From NCBI RefSeq assembly GCF_002443255.2, contig NW_019211456.1, forward strand, positions 39,597,891 to 39,661,890: a DNA stretch of 64,000 bases, written 5' to 3'. The stretch comes from Varroa destructor. Lineage: Eukaryota; Arthropoda; Arachnida; Mesostigmata; Varroidae. Of this stretch, positions 12,909-26,687 are shown in pieces. The notes beneath the pieces were generated by a model. The model was not told the DNA's origin. It saw nothing but the letters and a program-made list of their open reading frames with translations, and searched no databases. The position numbers were made by a program, and so were the translations under genes. The number at the start of each line of letters is the position of its first letter. The stretch's first letter is position 1.

Positions 12909-13670
12909 AGGATGGCTGTGGGAGTGGAAGCGAGAGTAAATGAGTAGCACATCAAACGACCTGCGAACGGATGTGTTAGTTAATGATAATAAGCTAAATA
13001 AATAATTATAATAAATATTATAATCACAAGGAGAGAAGGGCTGACGATACCTCTAAAATAACTCGGTAGATGAGAAGCCTTTATGCGGATTCTCCTTGTC
13101 ACTAGTTGATTTCATCCTCGTCTCTCTTTGTCCGATAAAAACGGGCGCTTGTACTATCAGCAACAACCCGTTGCGGCCTATGAATCGCCTCACATGCCCT
13201 CGGATACATGCAGGCTTAACTTTTGGCCTTGTCCAAATCGTTCTATCGTCTTAGCTGTTCTTTCTCACAGCTGCAAGCGAATCGAAAACTAACAAAAATG
13301 AGTCTGGCTCCCAGAATCTCAGTTTTAACACGTTCATAGTGATCTCAAACCATAAGAAAGTGCTTGATACCGGTGGAAACCTACTGCAGGAGCACTTATT
13401 CGTTTGAACCTATTGCTACACGAAACTTCGATGCAATAAATAACGAAGCGAGTCCCGTTGCTAACTGGACAGATTAATCGCTAGAAAGCCAACGATTTGG
13501 TAAACAATTCAGCCGGTGAGGACGGTGTAGTAGATGTCATGAAAAACATTACATTAGTAATGTTCTATATATATATAGGAGTTTATTTTCAAGGACGTTA
13601 CGGGTAGCTCCTGAGTTCTTGCTTGTACGCTGCTGTTTAAAACGGACGTTCGTCAACGAAAAGACTGAAA

Positions 13671-13689
13671 CCCCCCCCCCCCCCCCCCC
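13671..13689 (+). repeat. Homopolymer run of 19 C
   Basis: Nineteen consecutive C (G on the minus strand). It is the longest GC homopolymer in the window; assembled length is prone to error. Confidence 0.95.
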
Positions 13690-13999
13690 GATATCGTTAT
13701 TATCGAATGCAGCTATCATTACTAAGAACTGCTGCAAATTTTTGGGAAGATAAAACGACCGAATCTGAATCATAGTACTCATGTTGTATACCCAAATATA
13801 CCTATCAGAGCCACGTGAAGAGTCGTCACTTAACCTTATTCGAAACTGAGGTCGAGGAAGTGAGTTGTTGTCTTCTATAGCACGAACTTCCAAATCCTGT
13901 ACGTACGTCGCAGTGGTGATAATACGTACGAATACAGGTGGCTACGCAGCGTTTTGTTTAGAAATAAAAAGATCTTACCAAGCATCTGCACTAATGATG

Positions 14000-14003
<4 letters not shown>

Positions 14004-14070
<67 letters not shown>
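14004..14070 (+). repeat. Compound (TA)n-(GA)n microsatellite
   Basis: About 29 bases of alternating TA are followed directly by about 38 bases of GA, giving a purine tract on the plus strand. An ORF across it encodes an Ile-Tyr run then an Arg-Glu run and is an artefact of the repeat. Confidence 0.95.
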
Positions 14071-14076
<6 letters not shown>

Positions 14077-15247
14077 ATGGTTAGGGTTGCGACAGCGCAG
14101 CTCTTACAGTCTATCGGGCGGACTGGTCGTTAGACATCGTTGCGACATCACCAATCGCTGCCGAGTTCATAACACAGATACTGATATTGATAAGGATGCT
14201 AACAATAAGTCAAATTATAACTAATTTCATAATAGTTGGGTAGTCAAAAGCGGAAATGCACCAAAACACAGTCGCTACAAAGATGTAGTAGTACTGTCAG
14301 AAAAAAGGTGGAGAAGCGATCCAGATGACCGGATCGAGTGGTACTTTATTGTTTTGTATGGGAAAGATCAGTTTTCTTGATAACATCTACGATACGTAAG
14401 GTCTTCGCAGGACATTAGCGTGCACCATCTAAATTGAGTCCAAGATTTATGCGTTCATGATTGATTTCGGCTGCGAAGAACAATTGCTCGTTCCGAATGC
14501 TTGCTGACAGCCCAATCGCCATCAGAGATGCGGCTAATGTTATGTTACACAGGACGCCTAATTCCGAAATTAAGAAAAAAAAAACTTGATTAGGATGTGG
14601 TTAGGAAAAATATCCCCGGTCACTTGGTGCTTTCTCGACATTTTCGTAACTGTCTGTCTTTAGAAAGGATAGACAGCTACGAAAAGCAAAGAGCTATTTG
14701 AACTGGGTTGAAAGTACGCCTATTTAGTTCGTAACGAAATGGCTTGCCTTGATACAGACCCACATTTGAAGTTCCAATATGATCGTTCCGTTGGAAGTGG
14801 AACATGACAAAGCCTAGGCACTTGCAATTGGAATTGTTTGCGTCACGCGCATGATATGCTCGCTCCATTCACATGCAATGCAGGTCAAAATTGTACTGCT
14901 GGCTCGCATAGTCGCACATTTGTACACATCTAAGCCTTGCTACACGGTTTGTTTGGCGACCATATTGGTTCCATGAAGGGTAGCCAATGACAGCGCTGAC
15001 GGGCCGAAGCTGTGCGTCAAATTGTGGAAACTGACCCAGCATTCTGCTGTCTTCAATGGTCGGCGCCTTCATGATTGCCTACCATGCTAAGCGCTTCGCC
15101 TCATGTTGTAGTTCGCGGGTGTATGTGTTTGGATGGATGTCTGTATGGACTTTGCGCGACCTTATCTGCGGGACTGGCCGCCTTTTTTTGGCTGTTGTGT
15201 CCGGGGTTCACTAGGCTGAGAAGGTAAACACAAGGATACCTATACTC

Positions 15248-15248
<1 letters not shown>

Positions 15249-15285
<37 letters not shown>
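15249..15285. repeat. (TA)n microsatellite
   Basis: About 18 TA units in an otherwise unremarkable AT-rich stretch. Confidence 0.95.
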
Positions 15286-15288
<3 letters not shown>

Positions 15289-17465
15289 TTAAGCTATACG
15301 TGGTGTGAATGCAACTCTTTGCAGAGACTCTTTGGTCATTTAAAGGTGTTCTCGCCTCCTCTCTGAGTAGAGTTGTCAAGGGCATTACTAGTCGTCAATT
15401 AGACAATTATAATTACAATGAGCGTCAGGCCGAGTATTGTTTATGTGTGTTTATGGGAACAAGACATTTTTCTAACAATCAACTGCTTGACTTCGAGTTC
15501 AGTCTCGACCATACATAGTTCAGCCATATGGCTCATAGCATGACCGATCTAGTTGCCTAACTACACAACAAGTGAGATCTTTTGCGATTCTGAAGAAGCC
15601 AAGCTATGCTATAGATAGAAAATGAAAAAAAAAAAACAGGTTTTCTATTTATACCTAAAATATAATAGACGCACGGTGTTTTTTAAGTAGGACAAATATG
15701 GCAGTGGCCGAACTTTAAATTAGACCTTTACCAAACATGTACACACGGACCACAAACAGACGCGGCGGAAGACCGCAAACGCAATTTGCAAACGCACTTT
15801 TTCAATACACAATCAGCGTCCCTTTTTCATGCGAACACAATTTGGTAAAAAGATACTTCTGTGCATGCTCGCGAAAATGACTCAGCTGTACGTAATATGA
15901 AACACTGAAAGTATAGAAACCACAAATGTATACCAATCACGTTTGCGTACACGGAATGTGAACGATAGCTTCCATTTTCGGAACAAAAGACAGGTTTTTC
16001 CGCGTTACATCCTCTTTAGCTTCTACGCCTTGTGTTAGCTACATGATCATGAATCTACCGATATTCATGTCTGTGCCAATATCAGTTGGACAAATTTGTA
16101 ATAGACAACAAAGAAATTTGCACAACTTAATTTGTTACAAACGATCTTGTTCTAGAAGTGAGGCGGGTTCGGCTAGAAGAAAATATTGGAAAAGAAAACG
16201 AAAACCAAACACGTAGAGGTTTCATACTAACTGTGCGTCGCAGCCCCCTGATCTTCTGTTCAATAACTTGAGTTCGCTAATGTTAGCCTTCATCGGAGAT
16301 TAGAAAATAAGGAGCGCTGTCAGGATATGTCTTGGGTGCCAGAGCTAAGGCTTACCTGCATCTTTCTCTATAGCCGTATTTGTGATCATTATGAGTCCTC
16401 AGCGAATCTGGCATAAAGGGAAAATCATGTGTTCAACTCTGGCTCGGTACGAGAAACCAAGCTTGATTTGAGCTAGCAATTAGTCCTCACGTGTGAGAAT
16501 ACCCAACTTTAGTATCCTGCTACATATAATTATTATTGATTCGTCAGTTTTAAGACACTTATCATGTTTTTACGTGTGATCTTGTCTAGCACCGGCCAGT
16601 CGTTTTACGAGATCTTCTACGGCCGAGAACTTAAAGCCGGTTATAGTCATTGGCGTACGTTCAATCACGTTCTCAAGTATACGTGAGAAAGTTGTATTAT
16701 ATGTTGTTTCAAGCCTTGCGAACAACCACAACAGATCATGTATGTACTACATTTCGTGTGCGACAAAAATAGATCAAATAAGTTACTGTGTTCGAAAAGA
16801 CAATGTTTACAGCCGTAAACGACGCCAGCCTACTATATATGTATATATTAGTATACCGTCTTAAGAGGAGCGTGAGTGTATTTCGTGTGTATAAGTGCGT
16901 TCATGTTAGCATGCGTATGTCACGGGCAGTTCTGGAGAGAGCCGAAGGCTTTGGCGAGAAGGAAAACGATTCAGGACTATCATCAATGATGGACTCCATT
17001 CTTCATGTGCTTGAAGTGTCCTATCACCGGGTTGACATTGATATTTGTACCATTAGATCTGTCTGTGAGACAATATGCGTGTTAGCTGTTGTCGCCTTGC
17101 GGGAAACGCCCAAACCTGACGTTCCACAGCCAATATAACTAGGCACGCTGTGTGTGTTGTCAGCATTATTTTTTCTAGAAAAATACAAACTCAAATAATG
17201 AAAAAATCCCACCAGAGAAGCGCCGCAAGGCACCACTGCGTCGATATGATAGCTATTTTTCAAAAGAGGCGTTCCGTAATCTTTTCTACGATAAGACATT
17301 TCCTAGTGAGAAATAGACATACATTTCTATACTGGTTTACATATATAAGACACTGAAAAATCTACTGAATCTCCTGAGACCGTTAAGAGGTCTGTAAGGG
17401 GATATTAGAGAATCGTGTACTCATGATCAAGTGTTCATTCAGTGTGTTGTGGTGCAAGCTATTTG

Positions 17466-17512
17466 TACACGGCTTTAATATGTATATATTACATATATAT
17501 ATATATAAAGCC

Positions 17513-17558
<46 letters not shown>
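17466..17558. repeat. Inverted repeat abutting a long (TA)n tract
   Basis: TACACGGCTTTA at 17466-17477 is matched by its exact reverse complement at 17506-17517. The 28-base spacer is itself nearly self-complementary ATAT, so the whole piece can fold into a long hairpin. A (TA)n tract then runs from the right arm to 17558. Possible MITE relic or microsatellite-born palindrome. Confidence 0.85.
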
Positions 17559-17560
<2 letters not shown>

Positions 17561-19802
17561 AAAGGGAGAAACACGAGAGAGTCTAATATAATTACAAGTT
17601 TCTTACATAGATATAAATCAAGCAGTGTAGCTCGCGAAGTAGGCAGCGGGTATTCGCCGATCGTTGATTTGAGCGTGTCGCTGTCGAAAATGTCCGTTCA
17701 CCCAAAACGCAATTCCCAGATCACTCTCGGACTAATAACCTGTACTAGCATCAACTCTACTTATACGTATACCCTAAACACTGTATAAATACCGTATTTC
17801 GTTAGCGTTGGAATCGAACATTGTGCTGCAAAAGTTCGTATTCGAAGTATCTTAATAACCATGGCCTACAAATGTTGCTAATCTATAATGTTTTGGGTTA
17901 ACGGGCAGACACGGCCGGAACGCCCTCTGGTGGGTTGTGCAGAAATCTCGACTACTGATAATATACAGAGGTGAGAGAGTAACCTAGAACAGAGATTCAG
18001 AGACGCTGTTGCTTCTAGACACCCCTCCGGTAGCAACAGTAACGTATTTGTTATGGTGACATGACCCTTTCAAGCGCTAAAATTCATTAGCTTTTTTTCC
18101 TATCAACAAAAAGTTTTTGTGATTATTTATTATTATTCAATTAAAAAAATCAAGAGTTATTCAATTAAGTGACTAAAAAGAAACCTGCCGAGCAATACGT
18201 GTTGCTCATAACCGTTGTTAAGAACCATTTTTGCTATAGCAACTCGTTTTATCTGATAGAGCAGTTTGAGTACGAAAGAGTCAAACGAAATCCTATTAGT
18301 ACATTACTTGCTCAGTCATAGTTACCGTGGGAGTCATGGAACTAAACGAACGTTTTCTGTTGTTATTGGTTCTTCCGTGCGACTCAGTTCCCTTCCGTCT
18401 TGGTGCGTATTCGCTAAATCGAGCCATTTACGCGTAACGTATGACAGTTCTGCTGGCGCGTACCCTCTGCTTCTTTTTCAAAAAATTCTAATTTTTGGTT
18501 ATTCGCTAAACAGTCATCGGTGAATAAGGCTTAACTTACACGCGTACTTGATGACGCGCCCGATATAACACCATATAACGAAGTCCAGGTATTAAACTGA
18601 GCAAGCCAGTCGAACTGGTCATCGTCTCTTGCCTCAACTAACTATAACTTTACTCGACTTACAAATGCAACTAGCATGGCCCGATTAAGTCTGAGCGAAG
18701 CAGTGAGAGGAACAGAGAGAGAAATTCAATAACACGGATATCCCGGCAACAAAACGACTCAAAGATTGAGTGCCCAGCCAGGCCGTTGCCACCATTCATC
18801 TGCCTGTATTATTATGTAATGGCTAAGTCCAGCTCTGTTTGCTTGGCCCTCAATAGCACTCCACGCACGAATTTTCATTATACATTATACATAGTGTATG
18901 TGAGCAACCCGATTTTAATTCAGCTTATGTAATGATCTTTAACCAAATGTAGCCATGAATTTGAAATGGGCGCTGATTGACTGTTGACGTAACAACTGTC
19001 CTGACAAGGCTAAAAAAAACCATACCTGGTAGTAGAAATAGCTCTCGTTCCACCATAAGCCTAGAAAGATGCTATATACTAGCTTTGCCTTTTTTTTTTT
19101 GTCCTGCAAATTCACATAATCTTCTATTCAGTCACTATTGAACTGGTGTATTCTACTTAGCGATATTCGAGCTTTGGATATGTAGAGGTCGTAGAAGCAG
19201 AAAAGAACGAACATTCAATTGTGAGCTATATCTTATTCAGCATACGTACATATTGACAGCATGCCGTACGCTATTCACTTTCGACTACTAATCAACATAT
19301 CGTTTGAAGAAAACTAACGAAAAATAACACCAAAATATATACAAATATTAAAAAACAAAAGCGAAGGCAAAAAAAAAAATTTAAAACTATGAAAAAAACA
19401 GTGCGAGAGAAGGATGCCTACGAAATGCTGGTATCAATGATTCGAGCGCTAGTTAGCGCTGAGAAATGTCTTCTATTCATGTTCAGTCTACCGACGAAGC
19501 CCCTCATAAATACCCTGTCTAAAAGGGTGACGGGTGGTTTTCGACGGTGAACAGAGATATTTCTCGGCTGACCAAGGGAAGAGTTATTGCCGTATCATGC
19601 AGATAGAGGTATCCTTTTGCTAACCAAGATAGTTGTGTTTTTAATTTGCTTACCCATACCACAATGCCCTGACCGCATGTACACTTACCACCGCTTGTTC
19701 TATCATTTTATGACTTTGCTTTACCTCGTACATTTGTTTTGTATTGATATTTACATTATATGTTTTTTCTTCGTGTAGCAGTCATCATAGGTACATAATG
19801 TT

Positions 19803-19826
19803 AGCAGCAGCAGCAGCAGCAGCAGC
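19803..19826 (+). repeat. (CAG)n repeat
   Basis: About eight CAG units. No coding frame around it is supported. Confidence 0.9.
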
Positions 19827-22800
19827 ACCACCGTGGTTGTTATTCTGTCGTTAGTTTGAGCACTCGTAAACTAGCATTAGTAATCTAGACAACGGTGTAG
19901 AATGGCCGGTTCAGCTTGGCAAGATCAATGATTGGTTGCCGTGGAAAAAGTTCACTGAATTTGTATCATTCATGGTATTAGTCTATTTTTATTTGACAGT
20001 TGCCGACCTTTAGTCCTGCGAATTGAGCCTATTTGAAAGCTAATCAGGGCTGCTTAAAGATTTGTGCGGAGTGGGGTTTACTAAACCCTGCTTAAACCTC
20101 CCAAAGACGATTGTGGGACAAAGGGATACGAATCTAGACGAAGCGTGTCGCCAATCCAGACGGAAATTGTGTACACGATATGAAATAGAGAGACTTTCAT
20201 TGCCAATCAAACGATACACGAAGTGCTATAAATGTTTGTCACTTCGAAGTTTTTCGATTATTTTCCAATAGCATCAATTAACGTTAACCGAATTCTAGTG
20301 AACCACGTACAAAGCTGCACTGAACAGAAGACAGGCAGGCTGCCTTATACGATTTGTACAACAATCACAAACATAAGAAAAATAATACTAATAATTATAA
20401 TAGTAGCCGAACAAAAAAAAAAAAAACGGAGAAATACGTTGGGAAAGCTCATGGTGCGCCATTAACTAAACGGACGACTTTCCAAGACTACATTCAAACT
20501 TCTGTCAAATCAGTTTAGCTTAGTGAAGGAGTACGGTAAATAACGGTTGTTGTTTTATATTTATTTTGATGAGAGGATGATGGTGAAACGTATACACACA
20601 CAGCCATGATAAAATATTCCTTACAGGACAAAACCTGTTGGCATAAAATTACACTGAACACACCGTCTCTTTGCGTAGCCCTCATCTACAGTGTCCTTCA
20701 TATTATATATATTAGCTCTATACCATCTTGGCCTATGTAGAGGACGTCGTAGAATCATGATTACTGTATATAAATGTATGGATTGTCCAATGCGAGTGAC
20801 GGCTACTTTTGCGTCTGCGAGGACTGCCTGCAATGAATAAAATGACAAGGTTGTTGAACTTTTCCTCGCCTAGTACTAGGCAGGAAAATGTGTACAAGCC
20901 AACCAAAAAAACTCATTGAGTTTGATTATTCGTACTGGTTTTCATCAGGTTTTACCTTTATGACTTTGAACATTTACTTACGAAGTCGACTAAATCACCA
21001 ATACACGCTACTGCAGTACCGACTCAAAAACAAAGCAAAGTTTAAAATTGGCGGGGATCCATGCAGACGATGCAGTTTTCAAATATATCTGATACTTGGA
21101 TGAAATGTTCACAGTAATTTTTTTTTCTAATTCAATCAATTTATCACAAAGCCTGATGTTAGATCGTAGCATTTTCACAAAGGAAGAAGCGAGGGTTAAT
21201 CGAACCTTAGCGTCGATTCAAACTAGGCGAGTCGTCGTAGGCCTCGGGTCACTTATCTCGCAACCACATGCAGAGCTTTTGTGAGTTAGTCAGCCCACGG
21301 GCAGAATCGCTTGTAACGAACGGGGAAGAATACAACGGTGACAAATATCGATAATTCCAACTGGTCTCAGTTTGCCGTTTACAGATCAACGTCGTTGATC
21401 ACCATACGTCGATTACATCGATATATTTCGTTCGGATTGAACTACAGTTATACTTAGTTATTGTATAATCCTAAAGAATTATAAGTTATTAGATAGTTGA
21501 GAGTAGAACCGATCTGGTAGTTTGGGGCATTAGCGATAACGTATACAATCCTGCGGCCAAGAGCAGGTAGTGAAGGAGATACTTGTTGTCGTTGCCAGGC
21601 AAGCAAATAATTCGATGATTTGACGAGAAATTTTAACATAAATTCGTCGTAGGCGGCTAGAAATGTGTGGGAAAATGAAAAGAACGTGAATTCAACGGAG
21701 GAAACTGTTTGGTGATATTGCTTCAAAGCAGGATACTCTCACCTCCGAAAGCCTCTACTGCTATTACTATCATGGTTGACTACAGGGGACCTGTGTCGCT
21801 ACAGGCAGGCGAGACACGGCCCACAACGTTGCACAGAAAAAAAAAAAACACTTTTATCTTGTGAGGCGATCATGGTAAACAAATCGTTCGGTAACAATAA
21901 CTTGTCATCCAAGTCCCAACTCGCGTAGCGTTATCATCCGTAATTCAGCCTGATCACGAAGAGTACGGTTGATAATGAAAATATACATAAGCATTTTTCT
22001 TAGACGCGCGTCCATGTGTGCTTGCTGTGACGCCTAATATAACTATATATGACTGTAATTGTTCTCTCCTAGCTACGTGTTTGAGTGACAATAGTGTGAT
22101 CCGCTTCGAAAGGGAGCTTTTCTAGATGAAGTTTACGTCAGGCGCGCGTTCAAGCGTCGCATGACGATTGCGTAATGAATGTTGCAATGAATGAAACGGG
22201 TGAGTTGAAGCATGTCTAAAGAGATATCGACGATTTAGGATCATTCAAATTTAAAGAAACGGAGAGATCGATAAAGAAAAGAGTACGGCTGATAAGCGGC
22301 TGGGGCGATGCGAAAGCTGACAATGACATCGCAATGGCCCTTGCCAGGAGTCGTATGAACAATGAAGGAAGGCCTAAAATCTTTCAGCGAGTGAATACGC
22401 GGACCATAGAAGACAAACACGCGAATGCTGAACACATCCGAATAGACAATGCACGCATAATAAATTAAGTAAGCCACTATATCATCCCAGAAACGCCAAT
22501 GAACCTCAGAGCATCCGTGCCCTTCCGGCCACCCTACCGTGCATGCGCAGTGGTTAGCGAGCGGCCGGTGAGTGAAGCTGAATTGAATACATTTACAGTT
22601 AAGATTAAAATATTAACGAAACAGGGCAGAAGCTACGCTAGTTGGCTAACCAATGCAATTGACCCGGTGCGATAGAAGTGGGACGACGGACCTTATTCTT
22701 ATTATCAATATTACTGCTGCCGTCATTATTATTATTGTTATTGACCAAGCACTCTCCTCTCACCCACATGTCGGCATCGGATGCCTGTCAAGGCAATGCA

Positions 22801-22837
22801 CACTAGAAGAAGAAAAACTTCAAAAGAAGGTGACAGG

Positions 22838-22914
22838 AAAACACTTGAGAATCGAACCCTTTTGGACGTTTAAATTCCGGGCGCGTTACCTCCTGAGTTG
22901 AGCAACAGGCGATG
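22838..22914 (-). repeat. tRNA-like element (pol III A/B boxes), SINE-like
   Basis: Read on the minus strand, an A-box-like TTGCTCAACTCAGGAGG is followed, at tRNA-like spacing, by a B-box GGGTTCGATTCTC that matches the GGTTCRANYCC consensus. The stems pair poorly, so an active tRNA is unlikely. A tRNA-derived SINE head or pseudogene fits best. Confidence 0.4.
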
Positions 22915-23722
22915 CCGGATCAGTCAATGTGTTGGGATGAAACACGCGTAGAGGACAAGCGGAAAAAACAACACGAGGCAGGTAGCTGCATCTCTGCGAG
23001 TCAAGCGAATACGAACACAAAGATAAAGAAACTAGTTTAGGTTGTTGAATTAGTTAGGCCTCCATGGAACGGAGTTCAGTCGCCCCCCATAGCTGCGAAA
23101 TACATATAGGTTTCTCACGCTAGGACAACAGGCGCACTCTTTTCCAGCACCGATGATGCCAAAAAAGGAAAAAATCCAACAAGTTAATAAGAGAGGTAAT
23201 GGAAAACACACGATAACATCAACAATTAACTACTGCAATGATTAGGAAGGCAGTAGCAATAACTTGAGTCCATTGGCGTGGCATACGCTAACATGGAACT
23301 GACAGCTATAGGCAAAGTTAATTTTTGAATATTGAATGAAGAAGAAACAAACGAATTCATAATGGCGATCGGACGGAATCAAAGGCGATATTATTCGCAA
23401 AGGTAAAAGTAACGCTGTATGAAAGCACGAGAAAAAAGGACGAAAAATGTACCGTAAGTGTAGATGTTTGGAATACTTTGTGACTGACGCACGAGCCATC
23501 ACAGCACAATGAACTTTGGTCATTTGCCATCCCTACCGACCTGGCCTTCGTACCTTCGTTCAATCAGCAATTTGCAGATTCGCGTATGCCTTGATCCCTA
23601 AGACAGCCTTATTCGGTGCGTATACATACATACATACATACACACATAGACAAACTAGTGTTAGACGTCACAATAAACTCAACAGTAGTAAAGCCATTGC
23701 GATACTTTTATTGTTGTCATAG

Positions 23723-23822
23723 NNNNNNNNNNNNNNNNNNNNNNNNNNNNNNNNNNNNNNNNNNNNNNNNNNNNNNNNNNNNNNNNNNNNNNNNNNNNNN
23801 NNNNNNNNNNNNNNNNNNNNNN
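23723..23822. other. Assembly gap (100 N)
   Basis: Run of exactly 100 undetermined bases, a typical scaffold-gap placeholder. True size unknown. Confidence 0.99.
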
Positions 23823-23957
23823 ATATATTTACTAATATAATTTGTATTTTATAATACCTAGAAGACCGTCTAAAGCGAAATGCGCTTCAATCACGGTATT
23901 TTTGTTTTTTGGTCTTTCTTCCTCCTGATCACTTAATTCGACATTAAGGAGTTAATG

Positions 23958-24022
23958 CGATGAGGTCCTAATCGAACCTACAACCTACGGTTTCTTACCC
24001 AGACAACTCTGTGCAAGATAGC
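23958..24022 (-). repeat. tRNA-like B-box motif, SINE-like relic
   Basis: On the minus strand GTTGTAGGTTCGATTAGG (B-box-like) lies downstream of a weak A-box region. It abuts the open but broken reading frame at 24030-24291, so both could belong to one decayed element. Confidence 0.3.
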
Positions 24023-24029
24023 GGACTTG

Positions 24030-24291
24030 CAAATTGGTAGTGCAGTTTCATCGATAACGATACTATCCAAGTGCAGCCAAACGCGTAGATGGGCGCGATG
24101 TACTCCGTCAAAAGGAAAATGGATTCCTTATTCTAAATCGACTTTCAATGCACCCGCGCGCCATGTTGCACAAAAGGAACCTAACTGGCCGTCAGCCAAC
24201 ATCAATTGTTCTCCAGCTGGTAGCGGGAATAGCCCATCAGCATTTGCACGCATGATGCTCACATCGCTAGCATTTTGTTGGAACGTGAACT
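24030..24291 (-). pseudogene. Protein-like frame with one in-frame stop, unknown relic
   Basis: One minus-strand frame reads as ordinary protein for about 87 codons, interrupted once by TAA at 24128-24130. It has balanced composition and recognisable strings such as LFPLPAGEQL and HLDSIVIDET. I do not recognise the family. A decayed transposable element or processed pseudogene is possible. The overlapping plus-strand ORF of 92 codons is open but less protein-like. Low confidence. Confidence 0.2.
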
Positions 24292-24299
24292 CTATTCAA

Positions 24300-26638
24300 G
24301 GATAGGAATGCTCTATATATATATATATATATGTACTTGCTACCTAGATCGAGCATACATGTTAGTGTATAAACAGTCGTCCGAGCTCTGTTATGAGGAA
24401 TACTCGACAAGCGCTAGAAGACAGCATTTTACAAGCCATTGATCTTTTACTGACCATCACGCGAGGAGAAGCGAACTGAAAACTCGTAGAGTAGAGCGGA
24501 TTCTCTTACATTTATGTCCTAACATACGAAACACCATTGCTGTTCTCCATTTACACAGCAAACACGTTTGCTGAGCTATCAAATATTTAAAAAGACATAC
24601 TTTATTTTCTATGCAAAAAAAATCTATTGCATCTTCCAGTATTCTGTATATGAATGTAAGCTTGAAGAGATGAAATAAGCAAATTTTGCATCAACAATTG
24701 CATTTTATGGACGGTCAATTTAATCCCGTTGCCCGAAATGCCCTCTAATACAGCCGCGATTAGAAAAAGCAGCAGGAGAAATATATTCCGGCAGGAAGCA
24801 GAGACAAGCAACAACATTACAATTCATCAACTGTTTCTGAAGTTTCGCTGCTCTTCTACGGCCGCATTTGAGCGCCTTCAGTGGCCAGACCAAATGACCC
24901 ACGATGTTTCTTTATGCCATTAGGGATCCTTAGCAGATGACACTCCGTTTCGAGCTTTCCTGACGATGCTACTGGTGCTTACTTACCGTTAGCGATCCAT
25001 TTCTACAACTACTGTCTGAGGGCAGTACTATATATCTATATACCCGAAACCCCTGCCAGCTGGGCCTTACTATACAGGTGCAGAATACCCTTGCCCGTTA
25101 CTGCGCGCCTTCCTCCCGATATCGCCCACCTCAATCTAATTCGTTAGTGTTCTTTGATACTTTGCGCCTGCCCCAAGACTTACCCCCTATAGCATTTTCC
25201 TACTTTCCCAAATTCTGTAAAGCCTATTTTAAAGCGATTGCAAAAAATACTGCTAGAATTTCTACAAAGAATAACTCAAGCACAATTGTAGCAAACGGAA
25301 TTAGCTGATCCAGTATCCGAAACAGTAAAACATCTGGATATCAGCTATAACGAAATCTTTTGTGGAAAATTGCATTTGCCTAAATCGCTATATTTTTGAG
25401 TGATTATATGACTCAACTGTGCTAATTTTTTATTAAACCAAAGTTGAAGTCAAAAGATTGACAAAGGATTAACAACTCGGTTGTTAACAAAATGAGCGAA
25501 AAATTGAGCCCACGTACAGAAAAATTCATTCAATTAACGTAAAAGTATAAAATGGAGGATTGCTACTATCATAGTTCAGCAAAATTGGCAATTGCATAAT
25601 AATAACAATGAATTATGATAAATTAGCCCCTGCAATCACTTTACAATTTATTACACCTGTTTTATAATATTATTTGATGTGGTAAAAAGAACACTGCTTT
25701 TTTTTAATGTATACACTTATAGCAGAACTAAAGGTTCACGAGCATACAAACGTCAAGTCGAAACTTAGACTGAAGATCAATCGAGAGTCAATGCAAAAAA
25801 CGTTTTCAATCTATAACATAACCCTTCACAAAACATAAGAAGCCCATCGCAGAAAGCAGCCTGATGGTAGAACACAGTAGCGATGCTGGTTTTTGTTATA
25901 TCGTTTCGGTTCTAGTCTTTCATTATAGCAGAAAAATACATTTCAGAATTTCTTAAGAAGTATATTTTAAAACCATACACGTTCAAGGACGGAACTCGAA
26001 TCTGTAGTCTGTGAGATTTGCAACTAGAGGTTCACCTGTCTATCTCACCATATTGGATTTATGACTTGCCATTATTGAAGGCTAAAAGGATTAAATGGCA
26101 TGTTCAAACAGTTGTTTTATTGTAAGATAGCTTCCGCAACGTGCTCCATATATAACGAGTTAAAATATACGCTAGAGGTTGACTGATTATATTAAGTTTA
26201 TTGCGAGGTGCTTTGTGCGCAAAACTCGCGAATAATACGGTTGCGGTTTGATTCTACTCGGACATGTGCTAAACAAAAACCAATTAATAACGGCTTTGGT
26301 GCCCTTCAAGCACGTTTCAGCTTCCCTTTCAGTGTACACGAATGCATCTTGTTGATCTGTGTCTGTTTATGGCCGACTTCCCACTTAAACAGGGGCTAAT
26401 CCACTACACTATTATGAGGACTCGGTTTCGCATCAGAACCGTTTCTCACTAGGTGTGGAAGACAAACACGTTACCGCCAGAACATCGCGCGAACAGGGGC
26501 AAAATGAATGCATGGCAAACAGGAATGAGCTTTCATTCAGAAAGACATTCGGCCTGCGCATGCGCGATTCGCTGGCCAAGTTGCTCTACTCGCTGCAACT
26601 AATCGTATATAATCAAAGCATTTTGTAAACAGCGGAAT
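24300..26638. other. Non-coding, no gene seen
   Basis: Short unsupported ORFs only. Further B-box-like strings occur on the minus strand near 25990-26060 and on the plus strand near 26235. Confidence 0.45.
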
Positions 26639-26687
26639 ATGGGTGATAGTGCACTAGCGGCGATGAGCAATCCATCAGCTGACTGCG
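26639..26687 (+). CDS. Membrane protein exon 1 (start uncertain)
   Basis: Encodes MGDSALAAMSNPSADC and ends in phase 1 before GTAAGC. It is the weakest exon of the model because it lacks a hydrophobic leader, though its phase fits exon 2. Confidence 0.4.

Larger units (their letters stand above)
12909..23722. other. Gene desert with microsatellites and hairpins
   Basis: About 10.8 kb with no coding region I can support. ORFs of 60-120 codons here lack domains, have no linked splice pattern and are often built from TA/GA repeats. Repeats are listed separately. Confidence 0.45.

Noticed and set aside
13865..14224. 119-codon ORF through the TA/GA microsatellite
   Set aside because: The middle third is encoded by simple repeats and the rest shows no domain.
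16788..17138. 116-codon plus-strand ORF
   Set aside because: No recognisable motif, no splice-linked neighbour, and length expected by chance in a 64-kb window.
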